Of a stretch of DNA of 64,000 bases, positions 1-10,703 are shown in pieces; position 1 is the first letter of the stretch, and each line of letters opens with the position of its first letter. The notes below the pieces were generated by a model, which saw only the letters and a list, made by a program, of their open reading frames with translations, was not told the origin of the DNA and ran no database searches. The position numbers were made by a program, and so were the translations under genes. Origin of the DNA: Gossypium raimondii (lineage: Eukaryota; Streptophyta; Magnoliopsida; Malvales; Malvaceae); contig NC_068575.1 of assembly GCF_025698545.1 (NCBI RefSeq), positions 61,265,980 through 61,329,979 of the forward strand, read 5' to 3'.

Positions 1-2104
1 ACGAGGAATGCTTTTAAAAGAGTTTAAATATAGTTTTTTCTCTTATTTTTATTGAGTAATTAAAGTTAAAAGTTCTAATACAGTCGTCGTTGTTGCCCGC
101 CCAATTTAGTTTGTGTCCGTGTTAATATGCACCGCCCGTGTTTTGTTTTGAATAAATTTTTTGTTGTTTTTTTTAAAATATATATTTTTCTTTTAATAGT
201 TTCCAATTTTTAAGTTGTTATAATTTTGAAAAAATTTGGCTTCTGGCAGTTAGATTAACCCTGCAAGTTACAATTTTTCCTTTCAGAATGTTCTATAAAT
301 TGCTCAATATTCTCTTCATTTCATACAACAATACACAACAATAACTTATCTTTTCTCCCATAGCTCACCTGTTTCTTTTCATTATATTTTCCAATCAATT
401 TTCCAGCTCTATTTTCCAATTATTTTTCTGTTTTTTTAAGAAGAGCAACATCAATTTTGTTCTATCTTTTTTATTCAGATGTACAAATATTAAAGTATTA
501 CGTTAACATTGAAGGGCAACGTCTACTATACAATTACACCGATTAAGGGGAGAATTTTCTTCTAAAGCAGTGATTTTTCACGACACAATTATTATTTTAT
601 TTATTTACACAATTTATTTATCCAGACAATACTAATGATTTTATTTTATAATAGTATATTTTTTTACAGAATTAACGAGGTTTTTGGACTGCAAATATAA
701 AAAGGATAATGTAGAAAGGAGTAAAAACAATTGAAAAAATTGTCTTGACTTGTTGGGTGGAGTTGTTAAAATAATTAAATGTGAATATTATGATAAATGT
801 AATGTTGTTTAGTCTATTGTATTTTTATATTAGTTTATTTTTTTATTATAGTTAATTTAACTTGTATTGTATTTGTAATAGTGAATTTTAAAAATAAAAG
901 AAAACAAAAAAGCGGTTCATGTTTAAACCAGTCTACAAGGTGTTGAAGTTGATTAGTGGGTCGATCAATAATATTATCATTAGTGGGTCGATAAATAATA
1001 ATATCACTTATCTCAAACAATCATTACATTTACCTGCCTTTTTTTTAATGCTCGAAGCTGAATATCTCTGTAGATTTGAAAGTGAAACCAATCAACAATT
1101 GTAAAAAGTAATGTGTGGGTATAAACCAAATACTACGGAAGACTTCTAGCCTTAAAATGCCATTTGCCATACCAAACTGAAAAAGCAGCCCCCCTCTTCT
1201 CTTTCTTTGAAATGTCCAGGTGATGGAGATGTTCATCCCAGGCCCGGCTCACAATTCCTTAATTTTATTAAAGTTAAATAAATATAAATATTAAATAATA
1301 ATTTGAATTTAGACTTTAGACTTTCGAAAAATATGGTTGTTTTTGGATTATTTAAAAAAATGATAGATTTAAAAAAAAAAGTGATCCAATCATATTAGAT
1401 TACAAATTTATTGTAAATGTGCCACATGTTATATTTTAAAATTTAAAATAATAATATTGGATTGGACTGTACTCATTTTAAAAAAAATTGTGAAGTATGA
1501 TACGTATCTTACGCATAATGAACTTACCATCTACATGTTGAGATCACTTTTGGAGAGAAAATCACCATATATTTTCAAATAATCTAAAATCACCATGTTT
1601 CTTAAATATTTTTAAAATACAATATTTTTACAATACATTGTTGAATTTACAATTTGGGTACTTTATTATATTAGCACGTATATATTTCTAATTAATTATG
1701 GTTTTCCTATGATTTGCTTTAATACTTCTTTAAATTTCTTTGAAAGCAAAAACAATTTTGGCAAATTGAAAAGTTATTTCTAAATAAAACAATTTGAATT
1801 AAAAATTGGACTCCTTTTATATTCTTAATAAAAGTGTCAAAATGAACCTTATATGTTAGTCTAATGATCAGCATGTTCATTATTTTAGGTGTGACTTAAA
1901 TTCCATCGCTAATCATTTTACTATTAGTGTTTTGTCCTCATCTTATAATTCAAAAAATCTAAAATTGCATCAATAATAATTTAGTTGCTTATTTATCTCA
2001 TTCTAACATATTAATCTAATATCTTTCATTTAGAAATGAATGCTAGCATATGAGGTCAATTAATTATGTAAAATTTATTTGAAAATAGAAAAATACTATA
2101 GATA
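1..2104. other. AT-rich intergenic DNA
   Basis: No supportable gene. All open frames are short and of AT-rich low-complexity composition. The only stretch of different character is the GC-richer patch near 1133-1240, listed separately. The right edge is the target site of the Mutator-like element. Confidence 0.6.
1133..1240 (-). other. Possible gene fragment, unrecognised
   Basis: Read on the minus strand this patch gives a 35-codon open stretch of normal protein composition (it contains WDEHLHHLDISKKEKRG), ending in TAG, inside otherwise AT-rich DNA. There is no start codon and no adjoining exon I can identify. It may be a captured exon fragment or chance. I do not recognise the family. Confidence 0.2.
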
Positions 2105-2113
2105 ACTTAGTTT

Positions 2114-3690
2114 GGGCCAAAAACCAATAAAAGCCCCTTCATTTTTAAAATTATCGAAATGGACCAGGTCTTGAATTAATTACCGAAACGGACTATTCCT
2201 CTCAAAAACGCGTCCACGTCAGCGCGTTGTCAGGGGATAAAGCAGAAAAACGCTTCCTCAAGGAAGCTCTTTGTCCACGTGGACACAAAGCGCGCCCTCA
2301 AGGAAGCGTTTTCTGTCCACGTGGACAAAGCGCTTCCTTCCCCGTTTTTTAGGATTTAGGGTTTTTTGCAATTACAGTTAGGGTTTTGGAATTTCTGAGT
2401 TTTTAGATTTTAGGGTTTTAAGGAAAAAATTAAATAAATAAGAGTTTAGGGTTTCTTAATTAAATTAATTATAACTTTTAAAAATTAGATTAGGGTTTAG
2501 TGTTTATGGGTTTTAAGGAAAATTCAAATAAATTAGGGTTTAGGGTTACTTGAGTAAATTAATTATAAATTTTAAAAAATTAGATTAGGGTTTAGTGTTT
2601 AGGGTTTTAAGGAAAAAATCAAATAAATTAGGGTTTAGGGTTACTTGAGTAAATTGATTATAAATTTTAAAAAATTAGATTGGGGTTTAGTATTTAGGGT
2701 TTTAAGGAAAAATCAAATAAAGCTAGTTGTTATTCGTTATATATTTTAAACTCTTCTAAAAAATAAACTAATAAAATTAAATGTTTTAGTAAAAATAAAT
2801 TTATTAAAAGAATTTTTAATAATAAATTAAAAATAAAATATATAATGAATTTTTGTATTTTCAAATTTTAAAATAGAAAAAAGTTTTTTATGAAAAACAA
2901 AAAAGAGTTAAAAGTTTATATATATATATATATTAAATTGATCTTTTACTGTAATTTTAAATTTATAATAAATTAAAAATATTAATATAATATAATATGC
3001 AAAAATACATGAAATTTATTATAATACAATCATATTAATAATAGAATATTTTAGGGATAATAATTCCTTAAGGTCTTAAGATAATGGGTAAATATTTTAT
3101 TGATTGTTAGTGAATGATTTATAAATAAGTATTAATAACTTTATTTAATGGAATTTAACATAAATTTTAATATTTAATATATATTTTAAACTGTAGAAGT
3201 TTAAATTCAAAATTCGAGAAAACTATAATAATTGTAATTAATATTTAACTATATTTAAATAAAGTTAGACTTAATAATTAATTTATAATTAATTTATAAT
3301 TTTTTAAAATTTATAATTAATTTAATTAAGAAACCTAAACCCTAAACTCTTGTTTATTTATTTTTTCCCTTTAAACCCTAAAATTTAAAAACTAAAAACC
3401 TCCAAAACTCTAACCCTAATTGCAAAAAACCCTAAACTCTAAAAAATAGGAAAAGTGCTTCCTCAAGGAAGCGCTTTGTCCACGTGGACACAAAGCGCGC
3501 CCTCAAGGAAGCTTTTTCTGTCCACGTGGACAAAGCGCTTCCTTGAGGAAGCGTTTTCCTGCTTTATCCCTTGACAACGCGCTGACGTAGACGAGTTTTT
3601 GGAAAAAATGGTCTATTTCAGTAATTAATTCAGGACCTGACCTATTTCAGTAATTTTAAAAATAAAAAGACTTTTATTGATTATTTGCCC
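2114..3690. mobile_element. Non-autonomous Mutator-like (MULE) DNA element
   Basis: The element is 1577 bp with long terminal inverted repeats of about 380 bp (roughly 2114-2490 against 3300-3690). It is flanked by a 9-bp target duplication with one mismatch: ACTTAGTTT at 2105-2113 and ACCTAGTTT at 3691-3699. Nine-bp duplications plus very long TIRs are the Mutator hallmark. There is no transposase frame, so it needs a partner. Each TIR holds two G-box palindromes CCACGTGG (2275-2282, 2317-2324, 3480-3487, 3522-3529) inside larger hairpin-forming GCGCTTTGTCC/GGACAAAGCGC repeats, and CCTCAAGG palindromes. Further in lie AGGGTTT runs resembling plant telomere repeat. Left and right arms differ by scattered substitutions, so it is not very recent. 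Confidence 0.85.
2440..2725. repeat. 95-bp tandem repeat inside the MULE
   Basis: Three successive units share AGATTAGGGTTTAGT with starts at 2487, 2582 and 2677, an exact 95-bp period. Each carries two AGGGTTT-type motifs and a TAAATTAATTATAA tail. The third unit is cut short near 2720. The repeats lie just inside the left TIR, with no matching array on the right. Confidence 0.8.
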
Positions 3691-3699
3691 ACCTAGTTT

Positions 3700-4976
3700 A
3701 TTCAAACTGAATTTCAGCTATTTTATTTATAAAATAAAAACCGAAACAAACACGACAATTTTTTTAAAATTTCTGGAATTCTTTTTCCTTGAAGTGGGCG
3801 TATAGACTGGTGCATGGCGTGAACAATTTTTTTCAAATGCTGAAAATTCGTGTCCACTTTCGTCTGACTTGGAATTTTCTCAGTGAAGGCTTTTAAATTG
3901 TGAAGTACGTTAATGGATCTCATTTTCAGGAAATACTACCGAACACTTGTCAAAATGATGGGAGAATGAAACACGTAATTAAAGATGTTCCAGTCAACCG
4001 GCTGTATTTGTCTGTCTGTGTTATAGGTAATTTGTACAAAATAGAAAGTTGTCTGAAAAAAAAAATTGAAGTGATGAATGATGAAATCAAGTAATTTGGT
4101 CAACAAACAATAATAAACAGTTCATCAACCTAATTTGAACCAAATCAAGTTTAAAATAAGATCATAAATCCGAATTATTAATTAATAAAAGTCTAATTAG
4201 AAACTATTGGTTAACTTAACCCACCAATCTCTGCTTTCAAAGTCAATGAGTCTCGTTGAAACGGCCAGTTTAGCTTATGTTTAAACTTTGAAACGTCCTT
4301 GCTTTAAAAAAAAACCCGGTTTAATAAAAAATTAACTGGAGTTAAATTGATTGAAGTCATGATTTTGAGTTCAATTACTTTAGCTAAATGATTTTAAGCG
4401 TTTATATTCACGTCATAAGATCAAATCATAAGTATTATCTATTACTGATGTGTGATAATGACTTGTTAATTATGCATGAATTGTACATTGAATGGTTTAA
4501 TAATCTTGAATTTTTTTTAAAAATGTAATAAAATTCAAAGCAGAATATAATTAAACACCGTTTTTTCTTAAAAAACTAAAAGATAATTTAAAATTAATTT
4601 TACTTGTAGTTTTGTCCGATTCACTTCTAATGTTTCATTTCAACATATATGAGTGAATTTATAAATTCGTCAAAATTGAATTATAATTATTTGAGAGGTC
4701 ATTTTTAAAGATTTAAAAATAAATTTTTATTTTTATTTTCTAAGTGTTAAATTGCAACTTCGCCATATATTTATAACAGGATTAAAATAACACTTTTTCA
4801 TTTTAAGCTTTTGCCTACCTCTTTAAATACAGCCACCAGGATTCTCTTTGAAAAGTCATACTTAATAGGGGTTTGATCCTTTACCCAATCACATAATAAA
4901 AACCAACCATTCCACCAATTCCTCCCATTTTTAATTTTCATTTCAAATCCTAAAAAGTAACTAACAACTGAAAACC
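3700..4976. other. Intergenic DNA and probable MMP promoter
   Basis: AT-rich spacer without a supportable gene. The last 150 bases should hold the promoter and 5' leader of the metalloproteinase gene. A weak TATA-like TTTAAATA lies near 4822, about 150 bp before the ATG. No other control site is clear. Confidence 0.4.
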
Positions 4977-6062
4977 ATGTTTCTGTTGTTACGTTACTGT
5001 TCCTTCTTCTTCTTTATTTTCCTCTGTTTTTACCCACGTTCTTGTTTCCCAGCCAGAATCACACCCGAACAAATAACTGTCATAACTACCGATGATACTC
5101 ACAAGTCCACGTGGTTTAATTTCACTCGTTTTAAAGGCGCCGATAAGGATAGCCACGTCATCAACGGCATGTCGGAGCTCAAGAAGTACTTCCAACGTTT
5201 CGGGTACTTGTCCATCCCCGACGGCCAAGACGGTAACTTCACCGACGTTTACGACAATCAATTCGAATCCGCCGTCATTTTATACCAACAAAAGCTCGGG
5301 TTACGGGTCACCGGAAAACTCGATTCAGACACGATATCGACGATCATGTCGCCGAGGTGTGGTGACACTGATACCGCTCCGGGGATGATCCATGCAACGA
5401 AACACTTTACTTATTTTGATGGAAAGCCGAGATGGAACGCCAAGTCGGGTTCGGATATGCCTATGACATTAACATACGCTTTTTCTACTTCGGACATGAT
5501 CAATTACATAAGCTCATCGGAAATTAGAACAGTTTTTAATCGTTCGTTTACAAGATGGGCTTCGGTGATTCCAGTAAACTTTATGGAAACAGAAGACTAT
5601 GAATCAGCCGATATCCGAATCGGGTTTTTCGGCAGAGATCACGGAGACGGGGAACCGTTCGACGGGGTTTTAGGTGTTTTAGCTCACGCGTTTTCGCCGG
5701 AGAACGGAAGGCTTCACTTCGATGAAGCTGAAACGTGGGCCGTCGATTTCAATAAAGTGAAATCAAAGGCGGCTGTTGATTTGGAATCGGTGGCGACGCA
5801 CGAGATTGGTCATATACTTGGGTTGGGTCATAGTTCGGTGAAGGACGCCGTCATGTATCCAAGCTTGAGTCCTCGGAGCAGAAAAGTAGACCTCAAACTT
5901 GATGATGTAAAAGGTGTCCAAGCTTTGTATGGGTCAAACCCTAACTTCAAGTTCAGCTCTTTGTGGGAATCTGAAATTTCTTCTAACAAAGGAAATGGTC
6001 TCGTTTGTAGATCATCAAAATGGACTTTTGCTTTGGTAGTGCTAGTGTTTTTTATTCTTTAG
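4977..6062 (+). CDS. Matrix metalloproteinase, GPI-anchored type
   Basis: A 361-residue intronless matrixin (MMP, peptidase family M10A), a zinc endopeptidase acting at the plant cell surface or apoplast. An N-terminal signal peptide (about 1-25) precedes a propeptide with a peptidoglycan-binding-like fold. The cysteine switch PRCGDTD at 126-132 keeps the zymogen latent. The catalytic domain carries the zinc site HEIGHILGLGH (275-285; ligands His275, His279, His285, general base Glu276) and the Met-turn methionine at 293. The C terminus is a hydrophobic tail (about 348-361) after a Ser/Asn-rich spacer, as in GPI-anchored plant MMPs. Length, lack of introns and missing hemopexin domain all fit the plant family. 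The start is the first in-frame ATG and gives a proper signal peptide. All key residues are present, so it is likely functional. The physiological substrate cannot be told from sequence. Confidence 0.95.
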   Translation: MFLLLRYCSFFFFIFLCFYPRSCFPARITPEQITVITTDDTHKSTWFNFTRFKGADKDSHVINGMSELKKYFQRFGYLSIPDGQDGNFTDVYDNQFESAVILYQQKLGLRVTGKLDSDTISTIMSPRCGDTDTAPGMIHATKHFTYFDGKPRWNAKSGSDMPMTLTYAFSTSDMINYISSSEIRTVFNRSFTRWASVIPVNFMETEDYESADIRIGFFGRDHGDGEPFDGVLGVLAHAFSPENGRLHFDEAETWAVDFNKVKSKAAVDLESVATHEIGHILGLGHSSVKDAVMYPSLSPRSRKVDLKLDDVKGVQALYGSNPNFKFSSLWESEISSNKGNGLVCRSSKWTFALVVLVFFIL

Positions 6063-6876
6063 ATGATGATTTAGTTTGTTTTTTTTTATAGGATTATTTA
6101 TGGGTGAAGGAAAAATATGTTCACACCCATTATTTAAAACAATTCTTTGGTTTTTAAAGATGTAAATTTGTAATTTTACTCTTATTTTTGTCCAGATATG
6201 ATTCAAATATAGGTCTCTAAAACAAATGTACATATATGTGCTCAAGTTCAGATGTATGCTAGAGATGAAAGGCTGACACACATGAAAATTGACAATTGAC
6301 GTGTTGTGTTTTTGTTGATACCAAAAAGTGGCGTAAAAATCAGAGTAAATTCACCCTGTATGGACGAAGAGCTGTGAGGTATGCATGAGGGAATTAAGTT
6401 AAAAAAAGGGAAGAGCAAAGAGGAAGAGAGAATGAAGTGATGAGATTGGAGCTCGAAGAAGAGTGTGACTTAGGGAGCAAATGGGATATAAATATGGGTT
6501 GACTTCCCTTGTCATATGTTGCCTCCTGATATGCCGACTGATCACTCATTGGTTCATTGTTAGATTGAAAACTTGGCATGAGGTGATTAGGCTGTAAGGT
6601 ATGTAAGTGATAATTGATGAATGTTTCGTCAAAGTAGTCCACCATAAAAAATGGTTGGTTTGTGTGTTCTCTATGATATGGTGGAGCGATTCTTATGGTA
6701 GAAGAAAGACGCTTGACGGAATTAGGAGGTTGTGAAGCTCCAGCAAGGGTTCACGCATAAGTTCAACGTTTTCACTTTTCAGACATGGCAAATCCCAGTT
6801 TCTATTGGATGATCCAGTCATTCGGGATTTCTGCAATATTGAGCCTAATGCAAAGAGAAGTGTTAAGTGAGTTCTT
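6063..6876. other. Convergent 3' regions of MMP and PPR genes
   Basis: The two genes are tail to tail 814 bp apart. The stretch most likely holds the two 3' UTRs. An 83-codon minus-strand frame at 6394-6645 lies in the probable PPR 3' UTR; it is serine-rich at its end and matches no family I know, so it is not called as a gene. Confidence 0.5.
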
Positions 6877-8682
6877 TTATTGCTTGACATTTTCCATTTC
6901 AATCCAACTACAAGCAGCTTCTTTAATCACTCTTTGTTCTCTCATAAGCTTTCGCATTACACTCATTTCCCCCCATTTGTGATAGTAAGCAAAAATGTTA
7001 GACATCATTACATAAACATAATCATTGTAACCTTCCAATTCAATTACCTTTGCGGCTGCAATCATTGCGATCTTCATATCAGTACAAACTCCACAAGCAC
7101 CGAGCAAAGCCTTCCAAACAACAGCACATGATCCGAAACCAAGTTCATAAATCAGCTTCCCTGCTCTCCGGGTCTCTCCTCGTTGACCCATCAACCGAAT
7201 CAAACAACAGCAATGCTCAATGGTAGGCTGAATCCCATAATCATTGATCATCGACTCAAAGTACTGATACACCTGTTGAAGTGGTGTTTCATTATGAGAA
7301 CATCCAGCTAACACATTAAGAAATGTGACCCAGTCAGGTTTCAAGTCCCTTTTGGTTTTTAGCTGTTCGAAAAGCTGGATTGCTTTCGCTGAATCACCAT
7401 TGTGAGCATAACCAGAGATCATGGCATTCCAGGTCACTAAATTCTTTTTAGGTAAAGACTGAAACATAGACTCAGCGTTCTTAATCTGCCCACATTTGGA
7501 GTACATGTCAATGAGAGCACTTCCCACAACAACAGATGTATCCAAGCCACGCTTTATTGTAAAACAATGGCTCAAAATTCCCCATGTTAAAGCTGAGAGA
7601 CTTGCAATTCCACTTAGAATTATTGAAAATGAGAACTCATCCATTTGAACATCATTGGAGTGCATTTCATTGAAAAACCGAAGAGCCTCCCGCGGCCGAT
7701 TTCGATTAACATATCCTGTCATAATCGAAGTCCATGTAGATGAATTCGGGTTTGGCATATTAGATAAAAGATCGATTGCATCATCTATGTTGCCAAACTG
7801 AGCAATGCCACTAATCAATTCATTGTAAGATATAGTATCACGGATAGGCATTTCGCTCCATACACTGAAGGCTTGTTCAAGGTTTCCATTTCTAGCACAG
7901 GCTGCTAAAACTGAATTCCATGAAATAATATCATTATCAATCATAGTATTAAAAACCAAAATGGCATCGCCCACAGCCCCACATTTTCCGTACGTATCAA
8001 TCAAACAATTCCCAACAACAACAGCACATTCAAAGCCAAATTTCAAAACGTTGGAGTGAATTGACTTGCCTAATTGCAAAAACCCCAGCTGACCACAAGC
8101 AGCCAAAGCCAATGTAAATGAGTACTCATTGCTACAAACTTCAGACCTATGAAGCTCAAGAAACAAACCCAAAGCTTTACGGAACTTCCCGGTTTGAACA
8201 TACCCAGAAATCATAGAGTTCCAAGAAATAACACTCGGTTGAGGAATTTCAACAAACAGCTTATCCGCTTCACACAACAAGTCAATTCGCCGATAAAACC
8301 TCATCAAAGCATTAGAAACAAACGCATTGGAGGCAAACCCAGATTTCAAAACGTAGCAATGAAGCTGTTGGCAGTAAGAGTCATAACCCAGATCAGTTGA
8401 GATCCGAACCAGGTGCACTAGGGAGTAGTCATTTGGTTTAATACCGGAGTGGAGCATCTTTGAAGCCTCGTGTAACGTAAGGTCCATGTCAATGCCTCCA
8501 TTAGCAAGGATTGAAATGAGGTTGAGCGATGGTTCAAAGCTTTCTTTTCGAACTTGGTTGTAAATATTGTTCCTTTGAGAGACGACATTGGTGCTAATAA
8601 GGTGATTTGATAGGAGATTATATGATCGCTGCTGTTGTTTAAGCTGGTAGTTTTGGACTCTCCCCAAGAGTGTTCTTCGCAT
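6877..8682 (-). CDS. Pentatricopeptide repeat protein, PLS class, E type
   Basis: A 601-residue intronless PPR protein. These helical-repeat proteins bind organellar RNA base by base. PLS-class members with an E domain mostly serve as specificity factors for C-to-U RNA editing in mitochondria or plastids. The N terminus (MRRTLLGRV..., Arg/Gln/Ser-rich, few acidic residues) suits an organelle presequence. About a dozen repeats run from about residue 60 to 500 with the usual anchors: SNALMRFYRR, VISWNSMISGYVQTGKFRKA, GNCLIDTYGKCG, VTWNAMISGYAHNGDSAKA. The C terminus has an E motif ending in CSWIEMENVKQ, and no DYW deaminase domain follows. Frame and start are clean. I did not assign an Arabidopsis ortholog. 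Editing as its role is family inference only. Confidence 0.93.
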   Translation of the reverse strand: MRRTLLGRVQNYQLKQQQRSYNLLSNHLISTNVVSQRNNIYNQVRKESFEPSLNLISILANGGIDMDLTLHEASKMLHSGIKPNDYSLVHLVRISTDLGYDSYCQQLHCYVLKSGFASNAFVSNALMRFYRRIDLLCEADKLFVEIPQPSVISWNSMISGYVQTGKFRKALGLFLELHRSEVCSNEYSFTLALAACGQLGFLQLGKSIHSNVLKFGFECAVVVGNCLIDTYGKCGAVGDAILVFNTMIDNDIISWNSVLAACARNGNLEQAFSVWSEMPIRDTISYNELISGIAQFGNIDDAIDLLSNMPNPNSSTWTSIMTGYVNRNRPREALRFFNEMHSNDVQMDEFSFSIILSGIASLSALTWGILSHCFTIKRGLDTSVVVGSALIDMYSKCGQIKNAESMFQSLPKKNLVTWNAMISGYAHNGDSAKAIQLFEQLKTKRDLKPDWVTFLNVLAGCSHNETPLQQVYQYFESMINDYGIQPTIEHCCCLIRLMGQRGETRRAGKLIYELGFGSCAVVWKALLGACGVCTDMKIAMIAAAKVIELEGYNDYVYVMMSNIFAYYHKWGEMSVMRKLMREQRVIKEAACSWIEMENVKQ

Positions 8683-9718
8683 AGCTTTTATAAATGGCTT
8701 GGAAATATAAAGAATCTTTCGGACGCTTTAAACCTTTTAAGAATCTATACTACTTAAGATTTATATTTTATACCGTCTATTTATAATTTTTATGTTATTA
8801 ATAAATCATTTAAATTTATAAATACTATATTTATAATTTGATATAAATATTCTAAATTTAAATTCATTTAATATATTTAGGTCCATTTACTCATCTATTA
8901 ATTTAGTATGACATGTTGAAATTAAAAAAAATTCTCGACATAATAGATTTAAATTTAATAGGAATTTTAATGATATTAACCATTCTTAAAAATTCACATA
9001 CGCATTTTAACTAGAATAAAATGTTTAGACTAACTAGCAACATTATAAAATTTGAGGTATTAAATTATGTGATTAAATCTTAAATTTGAGCAAAGTATAT
9101 GGATTAAAACTGAAATTTAAACATTCTTATATAATACAGAAAAAATAGAGAGATTGGAATTGAAATTAGACATTATCTTACCAAAAAGAGAGAGAGAAAG
9201 CAATTGAGATGTGTGATGTAAGGAAGGCCTAGGTATTCCATATAAACCTTGTGTGGGTAGAAAGAAATTACAACAATTGCCTATAGTTTTTATTTAGTTG
9301 TCTATAGCATCTTGATCCCATACTGTAATGTTATTTTGAATATTTAGTTGCTTTTATTTAGTTCTGTATTGAAATGAAAGATTAGAAGACAACGGCTAAG
9401 GGATCCTAATGTCAAGGATAAAAAAGATAGTGTACTGATTTGCAAAAATAATATGGTTTTTTTTTTCAATCTATTACTAACAACAACGTTACGTGAGACT
9501 CGCATTGCAATTTTCACAACAACTTCGTGTGGTAGCGTGTCAAATTACTTTTATTATTTTTAAAGCGTTGAAAATTATAATTTACCTGTTTAAGGACTGC
9601 ATTGAAAATTATTAAAATGATTAAATCCAAATGTTTAAAAAAAATATTAAGTGTAATCTAATTAGAATGATTTTAAAAAAAATATATATATATAATTTAA
9701 GAAACAATTTAGAAATAT
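8683..9718. other. AT-rich intergenic DNA upstream of the PPR gene
   Basis: No gene seen. The first 100-200 bases presumably include the PPR promoter. A small GA-rich run (AGAGAGAGA) lies near 9189. The rest is unremarkable AT-rich spacer. Confidence 0.45.
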
Positions 9719-9725
9719 AATAAAA

Positions 9726-10300
9726 TGGGTAAACTGCACCCAATGTCACTAAACTATTAGTAAGTTTATGTTTTGGCCACTTAATTTTAAAAAGTTATAA
9801 CATGTCCACTAAACCATTCAAAAGTTTTCATTTAAGTTACTGAACTGTTAAAATCACTGTCGTATTGCCTTCTCTATTTGCACTGCCTACACACTACACC
9901 AATTGAAAGATTTCCTTCACCTTCTCTTTTACAATTTAGGTTTTTTTTTCATGAAACAACTTTGAATGTTATAAATCTACAAATTAAAATTCAATCAGTT
10001 TTTTTCTCTGATCTCTGACAATGACTATCAAATCGACTTGAATCTAATGAATGTTCTTCTATTCGTCGATGGGCACTAATCCATAATACCGATTATCAAA
10101 TCGTCGCTTGGAGCTCGTTAGCTGAAACTTTTTCTTAAAAAAACTTAACAGTCTAGTGACTTAAATAAAAACTTTCAAATAGCTCATTGATTTAAATAAA
10201 AACTTTAAAATAATTCAGTGACCATTTTGTAATTTTTAAAGTTAAATAACTAAGGTGTGAACTTATTAATAGTTTAATGACTTTGGCTGCAGTTTACCCA
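9726..10300. mobile_element. MITE with TGGGTAAACTGCA terminal inverted repeats (copy 1)
   Basis: A 575-bp non-coding element with matching ends: TGGGTAAACTGCACCCAA on the left and its near-perfect inverse TTGGCTGCAGTTTACCCA on the right. Sub-terminal repeats such as TTAGTAAGTTTATGTTTTGG recur inverted at the other side. The 7-bp AATAAAA flanks both ends (9719-9725 and 10301-10307), a plausible target duplication although low in complexity. A diverged relative lies at 56353-56887. The superfamily is not settled: a 7-9 bp duplication allows Mutator- or hAT-like. Confidence 0.75.
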
Positions 10301-10635
10301 AATAAAAAGAGAACTTTTAAGTTAAGATAATAAGGGGGCAATACTTTACTTTACTTCCCCCTATATTTCTTTCTTTACCTTTCGTGTTCGACGCACGTTC
10401 ACTATTTCACCCTCCATCACTCTCAATCTTCTTTTTAATTAATAAAATTAAAATAATATATAAAGAAGGTACTGCTAATAAATTAAGTACAGAGAAAAAA
10501 TCGGCAAACGCCATAATTAAAGATTTTGTTGTTTTGCTCTCGATCTCTCCGCCCAAATCTTGTTTTCCGAAAAGACGCCAAACAGATAAATTTTGTGATT
10601 CCTCTTTTCTTTCTCAGATCCCTTCGAAAGCGATT

Positions 10636-10666
10636 CTTCTTCTTCTTCTTCTTCTTCTTCTTTTTT
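10636..10666 (+). repeat. CTT microsatellite in the VAP27 5' leader
   Basis: A run of CTT units followed by T's lies 40-70 bp before the VAP27 start codon. Pyrimidine-rich CTT tracts in 5' leaders are common in plants and can affect transcription; that role is inference here. Confidence 0.8.
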
Positions 10667-10703
10667 TATTCTTTTTAAATTGAATTGAAGTTGCTGATTC
10701 GAA

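Noticed and set aside
2346-2710. Interstitial telomere repeat
   Set aside because: The AGGGTTT motifs are irregularly spaced and sit in symmetrical positions in the Mutator-like element, so they belong to the element rather than to a telomere fusion.
6394-6645. 83-codon minus-strand frame downstream of the PPR gene
   Set aside because: No recognisable family, no splice or promoter evidence, and its position fits the PPR 3' UTR.
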